Positions 36,275 to 44,482 of a stretch of DNA of 64,000 nucleotides are shown here, piece after piece. The DNA comes from Escherichia ruysiae (GTDB taxonomy: Bacteria; Pseudomonadota; Gammaproteobacteria; Enterobacterales; Enterobacteriaceae). Both the position numbers and the translations under genes were made by a program. The notes under the pieces are model-generated. The model was not told the DNA's origin, did no database searches, and saw only the letters and a program-made list of their open reading frames with translations. Where the stretch lies: assembly GCF_902498915.1 (NCBI RefSeq), contig NZ_CABVLQ010000001.1; one strand, given 5' to 3'. Numbering within the stretch: position 1 is the first letter of the stretch; each line of letters starts with the position of its first letter.

Positions 36275-37108
36275 ATGCAGCGCTTATTTGTTTTGGTTGC
36301 CGTCATGTTGCTGAGCGGATGCTTAACCGCCCCACCTAAAGAAGCCGCCAGACCGACATTAATGCCTCGTGCCCAGAGCTACAAAGATTTGACCCACCTG
36401 CCAGCGCCAACGGGTAAGATCTTTGTTTCGGTATACAACATTCAGGACGAAACCGGGCAATTTAAACCCTACCCGGCGAGTAACTTCTCCACTGCTGTTC
36501 CGCAAAGCGCCACTGCGATGCTGGTCACGGCATTGAAAGATTCTCGCTGGTTTATACCGCTGGAACGTCAGGGCTTACAAAACCTGCTCAACGAACGCAA
36601 GATTATTCGTGCGGCACAGGAAAACGGCACTGTCGCGGTAAACAACCGAATCCCGCTTCAATCGTTGACCGCAGCCAATATCATGGTTGAAGGCTCTATT
36701 ATTGGTTATGAAAGCAACGTCAAATCGGGCGGTGTTGGGGCGAGATATTTTGGTATTGGTGCAGATACGCAATACCAACTTGATCAGATTGCCGTGAACC
36801 TGCGCGTCGTCAATGTAAGTACCGGTGAGATCCTCTCTTCGGTGAACACCAGTAAGACGATCCTTTCCTATGAAGTCCAGGCGGGTGTCTTCCGCTTTAT
36901 TGACTACCAGCGGTTACTGGAAGGGGAAGTGGGTTATACCTCTAACGAACCGGTTATGCTCTGTCTAATGTCCGCCATCGAAACAGGCGTTATCTTCCTG
37001 ATTAACGACGGCATCGACCGTGGCTTGTGGGATTTACAGAATAAATCAGAGCGGCAGAATGACATTCTGGTGAAATACCGTCACTTATCAGTACCACCGG
37101 AATCCTGA
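36275..37108 (+). CDS. csgG: Curli secretion channel lipoprotein CsgG
   Basis: CsgG (277 aa) forms the nonameric outer-membrane pore through which CsgA and CsgB leave. The lipobox LLSGC is at residues 12-16, with mature start CLTAPPKEAARPT. The constriction-loop region YNIQDETGQFKPYPASNFST (Tyr/Asn/Phe near mature 51-56) is present. It is the last gene of csgDEFG and is followed by hairpins. Confidence 0.98.
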   Translation: MQRLFVLVAVMLLSGCLTAPPKEAARPTLMPRAQSYKDLTHLPAPTGKIFVSVYNIQDETGQFKPYPASNFSTAVPQSATAMLVTALKDSRWFIPLERQGLQNLLNERKIIRAAQENGTVAVNNRIPLQSLTAANIMVEGSIIGYESNVKSGGVGARYFGIGADTQYQLDQIAVNLRVVNVSTGEILSSVNTSKTILSYEVQAGVFRFIDYQRLLEGEVGYTSNEPVMLCLMSAIETGVIFLINDGIDRGLWDLQNKSERQNDILVKYRHLSVPPES

Positions 37109-37154
37109 TACATAAAAAAGCCGGAGTTTATTCCGGCCCTTTACGATTCAATCT

Positions 37155-37186
37155 AAAGCGTGAGTGCTCCTCACGCTTTATTTTTG
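37155..37186 (+). terminator. Terminator after csgG, overlapping the end of ycdZ
   Basis: AAAGCGTGAG-TGCTC-CTCACGCTTT followed by ATTTTT on the plus strand. A weaker hairpin (GCCGGA/TCCGGC, 37120-37137) precedes it. The longer stem includes the final ycdZ codons on the other strand. Confidence 0.75.
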
Positions 37187-37662
37187 ACTTGTTGCTCACG
37201 GTGAGCGGACTTAGCACTGCGCGCCGCCAGCCAAAGACCGCTGTTTTTCATTGCGTAACCAAACACCAGCCCAAGCGCCAGCGAAGGTAGCACCAGCTTC
37301 CAGTTCCCTTGCCCGGCAAACGTCGCACATGCGCCAATAAACGTCCCCGGAACAAACGACAACAATACCTGTTTCGCCTGAATACACATCAGAAAAGCGA
37401 CAATACCGGTTATGACATAACCGAGAATTTCCAGATGTGGTGCCAGAGCACTGCCGTAAATAATAACCATCGCCCACACCACGCCGCTAAGCAGTGTTGC
37501 AGCGGAAATAGCCAGCCCTTTTAGCCCACCTTGCGGACAGGCAAAGTAGGCCGTACAGCCCAGGAAACCTGCCCAGCTAAGTAAGCCAAGGGAAACAGCC
37601 ACCCAGCCCCAGATACCGGAGAGAATGCCTGTTGTGATTGCAATAGAGAGAAGTATGTTCAT
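37171..37662 (-). CDS. ycdZ: DUF1097 inner-membrane protein YcdZ
   Basis: YcdZ (163 aa) has about five hydrophobic segments, starting MNILLSIAITTGILSGIWGW. The family is DUF1097, with no proven function. The start 16 codons inside the longest frame gives the usual length. It is convergent with csgG and may be co-transcribed with ycdY, 100 bases upstream. Confidence 0.9.
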   Translation of the reverse strand: MNILLSIAITTGILSGIWGWVAVSLGLLSWAGFLGCTAYFACPQGGLKGLAISAATLLSGVVWAMVIIYGSALAPHLEILGYVITGIVAFLMCIQAKQVLLSFVPGTFIGACATFAGQGNWKLVLPSLALGLVFGYAMKNSGLWLAARSAKSAHREQQVKNKA

Positions 37663-37763
37663 GCCGCGCATGATAGCAGAAAACGCGACTATGAATGAGA
37701 TCGAGCACACATTTTATGCAACAGCTATATATAGATTGCAGTAATGAGTGATTCCGATCACAT

Positions 37764-38318
37764 TTATTCCTCTGATTCTTCCTCAAGTTCATCCCACATT
37801 GCGCTGATTGCATCGCGGGTTAGCGGTGCCATGGTGCGCCAGAACGGTGTAGTCGCATGAGCCTCAACTTTACCGAGAAATGCGCCGCACCAGGGCAACA
37901 GATACTCGCTAAACAGTGTTTCCAGAGCTTCGCTTTCATCCTCTGTTGACTGATCTTCCAGCCAGGAAGCGGCCAGCAGCAAAGTACCAATGTGATCGGC
38001 TGGCGTATCCGCTAACGGCATACCGCGTTCGGAAAGGAAAGTACGGACTTCTGTTTCTGTGGCGCCCTCAACCCAGGTGCTGCGATAAGGTGAAACTGCG
38101 CATTCATCACCGACGAATAATGCATTGTAATCGGCAGAAACTTGCGCCATATCACAGCTTTTCTGCAAACGCGCCAGCAATTCATCCTGTTCCAGCGGCC
38201 AGTTCGCCGCCAGTTTCCCTTCACGAATTAAGGTAAACAGCGGAACCAGTAAAGGATCCTGCGGTTGACGGTAATAGAGCGAACCCAGCACACGACACAG
38301 GATAGAAAACTCGTTCAT
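37764..38318 (-). CDS. ycdY: TorD/DmsD-family chaperone YcdY
   Basis: YcdY (184 aa) is a helical redox-enzyme-maturation-type protein. The signature region FVGDECAVSPYRSTWVEG (near 65-85) and the DTPADHIGTLLLAASWLED segment match the TorD family. In K-12 it acts as a chaperone for the zinc protein YcdX and affects swarming. It lies 23 bases after ycdX, which agrees with that partnership. Confidence 0.93.
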   Translation of the reverse strand: MNEFSILCRVLGSLYYRQPQDPLLVPLFTLIREGKLAANWPLEQDELLARLQKSCDMAQVSADYNALFVGDECAVSPYRSTWVEGATETEVRTFLSERGMPLADTPADHIGTLLLAASWLEDQSTEDESEALETLFSEYLLPWCGAFLGKVEAHATTPFWRTMAPLTRDAISAMWDELEEESEE

Positions 38319-38341
38319 TAATTTATTTCCGTTAATAGCAA

Positions 38342-39079
38342 TTAAAGATCAGCAAATTCCGCAATCGGCGCCATACCGCGAGATTCAAGGAAATTCAGCA
38401 AACGGCGTGGCGAAACATTCAATATTCTCTCTTCCGGAAAATCCACTGCGTCGAGGATCTTACGGCATTCTTCAAAATCGCCCATGGTAAAAGCGGTATG
38501 AGAATCCGATCCTAACGCGACCCAACCTCCGGCATCGCGCACCGCAGCGGCAACCGCACGGCAGTTATCTTCACTGCCCTTACGCGAATGTAAGAATGAG
38601 GAGTTATTGATTTCCAGCGCCACCTGATACTTAGCAGCAGCTTCAGCAACAGCTTTAAAATCAATTGGATATCGTGGATTTCCGGGATGGCTAACCACGT
38701 GCACATGCCCACTCGCCATCGCGGCAATCATGGCCTGAGTATTCGTAGCTTCATCATGCGGCGCAAAAACCGGTTCATGAAAACCAGCAATGATCAGATC
38801 CAGTGAGTCAAACATTTTGCCGCTGCAATCAATTTCACCATCAATATTTTTGATATTGGCTTCGATGCCACGCAGGATCCCCACCCCATCGACGACTCGC
38901 GGCCAGATACGCATATTAATGAAGTGCCAGTGATGCGGTGCATCTTCCATATCAGGGCCATGATCGGTGATCGCAAAAAGTTTAATGCCTTTCTGTTTGG
39001 CCTGGGCAATGTAATCACTTAATGTGCTATATGCATGTGTACTGGCAACGGTATGCATATGAAGGTCGACGGGATACAT
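38342..39079 (-). CDS. ycdX: PHP-domain zinc phosphatase YcdX
   Basis: YcdX (245 aa) is a PHP-family hydrolase with a trinuclear zinc centre. The metal ligands are readable: DLHMHTVASTHAYSTL (HxH near residues 7-9), FAITDHGPDMEDAP (DH near 40), the glutamate in RGIEANI (near 73), HVVSHPGNPRYP (His near 131) and the C-terminal GSDSHTAF (near 192). The physiological substrate is not known. ycdY follows directly and probably encodes its chaperone. Confidence 0.95.
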   Translation of the reverse strand: MYPVDLHMHTVASTHAYSTLSDYIAQAKQKGIKLFAITDHGPDMEDAPHHWHFINMRIWPRVVDGVGILRGIEANIKNIDGEIDCSGKMFDSLDLIIAGFHEPVFAPHDEATNTQAMIAAMASGHVHVVSHPGNPRYPIDFKAVAEAAAKYQVALEINNSSFLHSRKGSEDNCRAVAAAVRDAGGWVALGSDSHTAFTMGDFEECRKILDAVDFPEERILNVSPRRLLNFLESRGMAPIAEFADL

Positions 39080-39133
39080 AACTCTCTCCTGTATTCAATT
39101 CCCGCCAAGGATAGCAGGAATCCGTATGGTTTA

Positions 39134-40072
39134 TTAGTAGCCTCGTACACGGTCGACTTGTCCGCTGACCGTCTTCCCTTTTTCGAGTTGTGTAATGGCG
39201 CGAGCAATGTACTCCACCGCTTCAACGGGTCGGGTAATGGCTGCAACATGTGGTGTTATTGTCACGCGTGGATGTTGCCAGAGCGGACTTTCAGGCGGTA
39301 AAGGTTCACGATTAAAAACATCCAGCATCGCCGCTTTAACTTTACCGCTATCCAGCGCCGCAAGCAGGTCATCTTCTACCACATGAACGCCACGCGCCAG
39401 GTTGAGGAGATATGCGCCATCCGGTAATTTTTCTAATAATTGTTGATTAATAATGCCGACGGTTTCAGGCGTATTCGGTAACAGATTAATTAATACACGA
39501 CATTGACTCAAAAATTTGCCCAACTCTTCAGTTCCGGCAAAACTTTGTACACCGGGCCAGCTTTTATGGCTACGGCTCCAGCAACGCAGCGGAAAACGCC
39601 AGGTCTGCAAGCTCTGTGCGACTTTACTGCCTAATACGCCAGCCCCCAGGATGCCGATAGTAAAATCTTCCCGTTGATACTCAGGCAGAGGTTGCCAAAA
39701 CGAAGCATTTTGCTGCGCTCGATAATCGTCAAAACGTCTGAACCAATGGAGCACCTGACTGACAGCATATTCCTGCATTTGCTCGCCCATACCGGTATCT
39801 TCCAGACGAAAAAGCGGAATAGACGGTTTCAGCATTTCAGGGTACGTCTGTAATTTACTCAAAATCGAATCAACACCGGCACCCAATGCGAACACGGCCT
39901 TAAGGTCACGACCTGCCAACATTTCAACAGGCGGATGCCAGACCAAAGCATAATCCGCAGGATGATTATCACCGGTTTTCCATGCTCTGACTCTGGCCTG
40001 AGGAATAGCTTTACCCAGCGCATCAATCCACCAGGCGGTATCGAACACAGGATGATAAAAAATGATATCCAT
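39134..40072 (-). CDS. ghrA: Glyoxylate/hydroxypyruvate reductase A
   Basis: GhrA (312 aa from MDIIFYHP) reduces glyoxylate and hydroxypyruvate with NADPH. The D-2-hydroxyacid dehydrogenase elements are present: the GILGAGVLGSKVA nucleotide-binding motif (near 142), catalytic Arg in LNLARGVHVVEDDL (near 227), Glu in DVFNREPLPPESPLW and His in TPHVAAI (near 275). The start 13 codons inside the longest frame gives the family length. The first 100 residues differ from K-12 more than most genes here. Confidence 0.96.
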   Translation of the reverse strand: MDIIFYHPVFDTAWWIDALGKAIPQARVRAWKTGDNHPADYALVWHPPVEMLAGRDLKAVFALGAGVDSILSKLQTYPEMLKPSIPLFRLEDTGMGEQMQEYAVSQVLHWFRRFDDYRAQQNASFWQPLPEYQREDFTIGILGAGVLGSKVAQSLQTWRFPLRCWSRSHKSWPGVQSFAGTEELGKFLSQCRVLINLLPNTPETVGIINQQLLEKLPDGAYLLNLARGVHVVEDDLLAALDSGKVKAAMLDVFNREPLPPESPLWQHPRVTITPHVAAITRPVEAVEYIARAITQLEKGKTVSGQVDRVRGY

Positions 40073-40305
40073 ACTAACTCCCGAAAGCGGTTGTGCGGAA
40101 TTTACCCGCACTTATCATTATGATCTACAAAGCACCTCAGCATAACAAATCCACTACCGGTGGCAAAAAAAGCAAACTCTGCTTACTAAAAGCGCAGATT
40201 GATTGAAGTTTGAATAAACGCGCTATTTTTTAAAAAAGTTTGTTGACCTCAGGCCGTGATTTCCCTAAATTAGCGCCCGTTCCAGCAAGACAGGAACGAC
40301 AATTT

Positions 40306-40393
40306 GGTGAGGTGTCCGAGTGGCTGAAGGAGCACGCCTGGAAAGTGTGTATACGGCAACGTATCGGGGGTTCGAATCCCCCCCTCACCGCCA
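40306..40393 (+). tRNA. serX: tRNA-Ser (anticodon GGA)
   Basis: The 88-base sequence starts GGTGAGGTGTCCGAGTGGC and ends with the T-arm GGGGGTTCGAATCCCCC, an acceptor strand CTCACC and encoded GCCA. The anticodon loop CCTGGAAAGTG gives GGA, with a long variable arm as expected for class II serine tRNA. The acceptor stem GGTGAGG pairs with CCTCACC. Between ghrA and phoH this is serX. It is a known integration site for islands in Escherichia. Confidence 0.96.
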
Positions 40394-40405
40394 TCTTTTA
40401 AGAAG

Positions 40406-40434
40406 AGCCCGTACGTAAGTACGGGCTTTTTTTT
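40406..40434 (+). terminator. Terminator of tRNA-Ser
   Basis: AGCCCGTAC-GTAA-GTACGGGCT stem loop followed by seven further T residues, 12 bases after the tRNA. Confidence 0.95.
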
Positions 40435-40511
40435 CGCATATTGCACGCACCGGGGGGATGAGAAGCCCCGACAGGGGTTCGACAACTGGCGACAGTCCGC
40501 GAACACAGTGA

Positions 40512-40562
40512 GTGGACTGCACCTTACTCAGTTGGGTGTCCAACTTTTGGGGTGCACTCCAC
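40512..40562. repeat. Nested palindrome resembling an IS3-family terminus
   Basis: GTGGACTGCACC (40512-40523) pairs with GGTGCACTCCAC (40551-40562) with one mismatch; inside the loop GTTGG and CCAAC (40531-40544) also pair. Read on the minus strand, TGCACCCCAAAAGTTGGACA resembles terminal inverted repeats of IS3-family elements (IS150/IS51 groups), as remembered. No transposase frame accompanies it. It lies where K-12 has several genes (pga operon to ycdU) that are missing here. Confidence 0.5.
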
Positions 40563-40588
40563 GCCAGGGCTTTGTACCATTAAAACTC

Positions 40589-41377
40589 TCAACTATAGGC
40601 ATGTAGCGTACGTTGGCAAAGTGCCGAACGCACGCAATCCTCTTTACCGAATCGGACAATCCCGACCATTTCATCTTCTTCGAAACGTTCCAGCGCGTCA
40701 CTTAAGCCGGAGCGCACACCGCGAGGTAAATCGCACTGTGTAATATCTCCGTTAACAATAACCGTCACGTTCTCCCCCAGACGGGTTAAAAACATTTTCA
40801 TTTGTGCGGCAGTCACATTCTGCGCCTCATCAAGAATGACGACCGCATTTTCAAATGTACGTCCACGCATATAGGCGAACGGCGCGATTTCGACCTTCCC
40901 TATCTCCGGCCGCAGGCAGTATTGCATAAAGGAAGCGCCCAACCGCCGAACCAGCACGTCGTAGACCGGACGAAAATAAGGAGCAAACTTTTCTGCAATA
41001 TCTCCAGGTAAGAAGCCAAGATCTTCATCGGCTTGCAGAACAGGACGGGTGACGATAATCCTGTCGACATCCTTATGTATCAGGGCTTCTGCCGCTTTTG
41101 CCGCACTGATCCAGGTTTTACCACACCCGGCTTCGCCCGTGGCGAATATCAGTTGCTTACTCTCAATAGCCTTCAGATAGTGCAATTGCGCTTCATTTCG
41201 CGCGAGGATTGGCGAGGTATCGCGACTGTCGCGAGCCATGCCAATGGCTTCTACGCCGCTCATCTGCACAAGCGAGGTGACCGATTCTTCTTCACGCTGT
41301 TTATGGCTGCGCGAATCCCGTCTCAGCACACGTTTTGCCTCGCGACGAGCTTTGATCACTGCTTTTTGTCTTCCCAT
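40589..41377 (-). CDS. phoH: Phosphate starvation-inducible ATPase PhoH
   Basis: PhoH (262 aa from MGRQKAV) is a cytosolic P-loop ATPase with an RNA-helicase-like core. Walker A is in FATGEAGCGKTWIS (near 80), and Walker B in AVVILDEAQNVTAAQM (near 172). AAGGTG, 7 bases before the ATG at 41377, supports this start; the same frame is open upstream only to a TAG at 41504-41506. The K-12 annotation as I remember it (354 aa) begins about 92 codons further upstream, which would need a frame change here. Confidence 0.93.
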   Translation of the reverse strand: MGRQKAVIKARREAKRVLRRDSRSHKQREEESVTSLVQMSGVEAIGMARDSRDTSPILARNEAQLHYLKAIESKQLIFATGEAGCGKTWISAAKAAEALIHKDVDRIIVTRPVLQADEDLGFLPGDIAEKFAPYFRPVYDVLVRRLGASFMQYCLRPEIGKVEIAPFAYMRGRTFENAVVILDEAQNVTAAQMKMFLTRLGENVTVIVNGDITQCDLPRGVRSGLSDALERFEEDEMVGIVRFGKEDCVRSALCQRTLHAYS

Positions 41378-41801
41378 GGAGAGCACCTTGAGTTGTTTGT
41401 ATTCATCACACGCGCCGTTGGCAGCGCGATTATGCGCACGAACATCAGAGGGTTGGCTTCCTTGTAAGCCATAGTTTGCTTTTGGAAATAACACCGAAAA
41501 CGGCTACGCGCACCGTTAAAGGCGTCGGTAACACGAATAAAGAAAGGAAGTGGGTAAAAATACAGAGTGACGAGATGACTACCGGAGGAGAAATCTCCGC
41601 GAGTGGTGGAGCGTTGCTTAACAAAACATTGTCCAGTACAGGACGTTACCATCCGCGATCTCCATAGTGACTGACTATCACTGCCGGGAACTACCGCTGT
41701 TACTTAATAAGTACAACAGTTTTCGCATTTGTTGCAACAATATATTTACTTATATTTAACCATAAAGCACCATTTAGATGGCATTAGCTTCTACTGGAAA
41801 G

Positions 41802-41819
41802 ATGACAGAGTGATGACAG
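41802..41819 (-). promoter_or_regulatory. PhoB binding site (Pho box) of phoH
   Basis: On the minus strand two perfect CTGTCAT repeats are 11 bases apart (CTGTCATCACTCTGTCAT), followed by CTTTCCAG. This is the canonical Pho box. phoH is a known PhoB-activated gene. Confidence 0.92.
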
Positions 41820-41879
41820 TGATGGTAAAAGCTGTGTACTTTCAGCAGGATTCGCGTTTGCTGGTAAAATGAGCCTTGT

Positions 41880-42005
41880 GCTTGCCGGATGCGGCGTGAA
41901 CGCCTTATTCTGCCTACCGATCCGGCACCGATTGTAGGCCTGATAAGACGCGCAAGCGTCGCATCAGGCATCAGCGCACGAACGTCGGATGCGGCGTAAA
42001 CGCCT
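41880..42005. repeat. REP cluster (BIME-like) upstream of efeB stop
   Basis: Three REP-like units are readable: TTGCCGGATGCGGCGTGAAC, TGTAGGCCTGATAAGACGCG-type with AGCGTCGCATCAGGC, and GTCGGATGCGGCGTAAACGC. They alternate in orientation as in a BIME. Confidence 0.8.
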
Positions 42006-42020
42006 ATCCGCCTAAAAACA

Positions 42021-43292
42021 TTAAACCCGCAATAATGCGCTTCCGAGATAATCGTTCGTGTCCTTCACCCCTGGCAATGCAAAGAAATAACCGCCACCGA
42101 TAGGTTTGACGTATTCCTCCAGCGCCTCGCCATTCAGTCTTTTTTGTACTGTCAGAAAGCCCTTTTCCAGATCGTGTTGGTAGCAAACGAACAGTAGCCC
42201 CATATCCAGTTGCCCGGAGTTGGTGACGCCCAGTGAATAACTGTAGCCACGGCGCAACATCAGGCTGGACTCACTCTCTGGCGTGCGCGGATTCGCCAGC
42301 CGGATATGGCTGTCCAGCGCAATCACCTTACCTTCAGGATCGCTGGCGTAATCGGGCACATCATGCTCGTGCTGCATTCCCAGCGGAGCACCGGTTTGCT
42401 TATCACGACCAAAAATCGTCTGCTGTTCTTTCAGTGGCGTTCTGTCCCAAAACTCCACCCGAAACTGAATCAACCGCACCGCCTGGTAGCTGCCGCCGAT
42501 GGTCCAGGCAGGTTCCTGCTGATCTGCCGTGACCCACACCACTTTTTGCATCAACTTCGCATTATGGCTGTCGGGATTAGCAGTGCCGTCTTTGAAGCCC
42601 AGCAAATTAATTGGCGTCTCTTTGCCTTTACTTCGCGCCGCATGATCGGAAATAAACCCTTCCCGCTTCCAGCGCACGCTGAGCAAATCCGGCGTGTGTT
42701 TAATGATATCGCGCAGCGCATGGATCACCGTGTCCTGGGTGTTGGCGCAAATCTGTAGCAACACATCTCCATGACATAACGCTGCATCAAGCGAGTCGTT
42801 GGGGAAACGCGTCATCTTCTGCAACTTTTTCGGCATCTGTGGCGCAAGGCCAAACCGCTCATCAAACAACGAGTGACCAACAGACAACGTGATGGTGAGA
42901 TTATCGGGCGCAATGTAGCCGCCGAGAATGCCGGAATCGAGTGGCGGCAGGCGCGGATTTGGTGTTTCTGGTGCCGCTCCTCCCTGAGTCAGAAAAGCAA
43001 AACGCTGAGTCAACAAGCGAAACAACCGCTCAAGATCGGCTTTATCACTGGCAAGCACATCAAACGCCACCAGCATCATTGCGGCCTGCTGTGGCGTCAC
43101 AATCCCCGCCTGATGTTCGCCATAAAAAGGCTGTTTCTCATTGCGCGCATCCGGCGAAAGCGTACCCGGCGCACTTTGCGTTTTTTGTGCATGAGCGACC
43201 GGGCAACTCCCCGCCAGCGCCAGCGCGCCAATCCCTTTCAGTAAACGTCGGCGTGACGGTTCATTCACGCCGTTTTCATCTTCATACTGCAT
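42021..43292 (-). CDS. efeB: Periplasmic deferrochelatase/DyP-type peroxidase EfeB
   Basis: EfeB (423 aa) is a haem-containing dye-decolourising peroxidase of the EfeUOB ferrous-iron uptake system. A Tat signal is clear (SRRRLLKGIGALALAGSCPV). The DyP motif is readable in LGFKDGTANPD (GxxDG, near 238), the proximal haem His in the EHDVPDYAS region (near 330), and RRGYSYS near 365. The gene starts 5 bases after efeO. It is intact although efeU is not. Confidence 0.96.
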   Translation of the reverse strand: MQYEDENGVNEPSRRRLLKGIGALALAGSCPVAHAQKTQSAPGTLSPDARNEKQPFYGEHQAGIVTPQQAAMMLVAFDVLASDKADLERLFRLLTQRFAFLTQGGAAPETPNPRLPPLDSGILGGYIAPDNLTITLSVGHSLFDERFGLAPQMPKKLQKMTRFPNDSLDAALCHGDVLLQICANTQDTVIHALRDIIKHTPDLLSVRWKREGFISDHAARSKGKETPINLLGFKDGTANPDSHNAKLMQKVVWVTADQQEPAWTIGGSYQAVRLIQFRVEFWDRTPLKEQQTIFGRDKQTGAPLGMQHEHDVPDYASDPEGKVIALDSHIRLANPRTPESESSLMLRRGYSYSLGVTNSGQLDMGLLFVCYQHDLEKGFLTVQKRLNGEALEEYVKPIGGGYFFALPGVKDTNDYLGSALLRV

Positions 43293-43297
43293 AACGC

Positions 43298-44425
43298 TTA
43301 GTCCAGCCCCAGCACACCGCGAAGTTGCGCCAGATCTTCCGCCAGCGCGGTAATCGGGCCTTTTAGCGCATTACGGTCAGCATCGGTCAGCTTGTCGTAA
43401 GTTTCAAAACCGTCTTTGGTACGGTATTTCGCCAGAATGGTATCGACCTTTTTGAAGTTGGCATCGACTTTTGCCAGCAATTCCGGGTTAGCTTTTTGCA
43501 GTTGTGGACGCAGCAGATCGACAATTTTCTGCGAGCCTTCAACGTTAGCCTGGAAATCCCACAGATCGGTGTGGCTGTAGCGATCTTCTTCACCGCTGAT
43601 TTTGCTGGCTGCCACTTCCTCAATCAGTCCCGCTGCGCCGCCGACCACTTTTGAAGGGGGGAAAGCCAGTTCACTGATGCGTTTATGCAAATCAACCACA
43701 TCGGTATAAAGCTGGTCAGCGTACTGATCCATTCCTTTGGTGGTGTTGTCGCCAAACAAGGCTTTTTCCAGACGGTGGAAACCGGTGAATTTTGGGTCGG
43801 CGGCTTTTTGCTCGTAATCATCCTCACGGGCGTCAATGCTGCCATCCAGATCGGAGAACAGTTCAGCGATCGGTTCAATGCGCTCATAGTGCTGGCGCGT
43901 CGGTGCATACAGTGCTTTCGCTTTTTCGATATCGCCCGCTTTAATGGCGTCGGTAAAGGCTTTAGTGTCGGTCACCAGCTGCGTGGTTTCCGCCATGACA
44001 TACGCCTTATATGCGGTAATTGCACCGCCGAGGCTTAACAGTGCATCACTTTGCGCCGCATCCGCTGTCGCCTCGCCTTTGACGATCAACTTCCCTTTCG
44101 GGTTAGTCAGCAGACCGCAGGTCATATCGTATTCACCAGGCTGTAAATTCGCCGTCATTTTCTGGCTAAAGCCAGGGGCGATATTTTCCCGCTCTTCCAC
44201 CACCATCACGCCTTTGAGGATCTCCCACTCCAGCGCCTTCTGGCTGTGGTTCTGAATAATGAACTGTGTTTTCCCGGCGTTAACCGTAATGGTCATCGGT
44301 TCGCACTGCTTATCCGTCACGGTCACTTTGACTTGCGGAATATCGGCGGCGTTAGCCATAAAAGCAGAAGAGAACAGCGCAGCCACGCTTAATTGCAGTG
44401 CGCTACGACGGAAGTTAATGGTCAT
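43298..44425 (-). CDS. efeO: Iron uptake periplasmic protein EfeO
   Basis: EfeO (375 aa) has a signal peptide (LQLSVAALFSSAFMANAAD), an N-terminal cupredoxin-like domain (VTVTDKQCEPMTITVNAGKT, with the CE and EYDMTCGLL regions) and a C-terminal M75 peptidase-like domain with a HXXE motif (GFHRLEKALFGDN). It is thought to deliver iron to EfeU. The length is typical and the frame is intact. Confidence 0.96.
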   Translation of the reverse strand: MTINFRRSALQLSVAALFSSAFMANAADIPQVKVTVTDKQCEPMTITVNAGKTQFIIQNHSQKALEWEILKGVMVVEERENIAPGFSQKMTANLQPGEYDMTCGLLTNPKGKLIVKGEATADAAQSDALLSLGGAITAYKAYVMAETTQLVTDTKAFTDAIKAGDIEKAKALYAPTRQHYERIEPIAELFSDLDGSIDAREDDYEQKAADPKFTGFHRLEKALFGDNTTKGMDQYADQLYTDVVDLHKRISELAFPPSKVVGGAAGLIEEVAASKISGEEDRYSHTDLWDFQANVEGSQKIVDLLRPQLQKANPELLAKVDANFKKVDTILAKYRTKDGFETYDKLTDADRNALKGPITALAEDLAQLRGVLGLD

Positions 44426-44482
44426 GACGAGACTATCCCTTTAAAGTATGTTGTAACTAAGCAAGAGTTTGCGTCGTATTTG

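Larger units (their letters stand above)
41378..42020. promoter_or_regulatory. Leader and promoter region of phoH
   Basis: This 643-base stretch between phoH and efeB holds the Pho box at 41802-41819, REP repeats at 41880-42005, and an uninterrupted 98-codon frame (41356-41652, minus) overlapping phoH in another frame. No other credible gene was found. The AT-rich block at 41700-41770 is suitable for promoter elements of phoH. Confidence 0.7.

Noticed and set aside
40270..40506. A 78-codon minus-strand frame containing GGIRTPDTLPYTHFPGVLL
   Set aside because: It is the antisense reading of tRNA-Ser and its terminator, a well-known false ORF.
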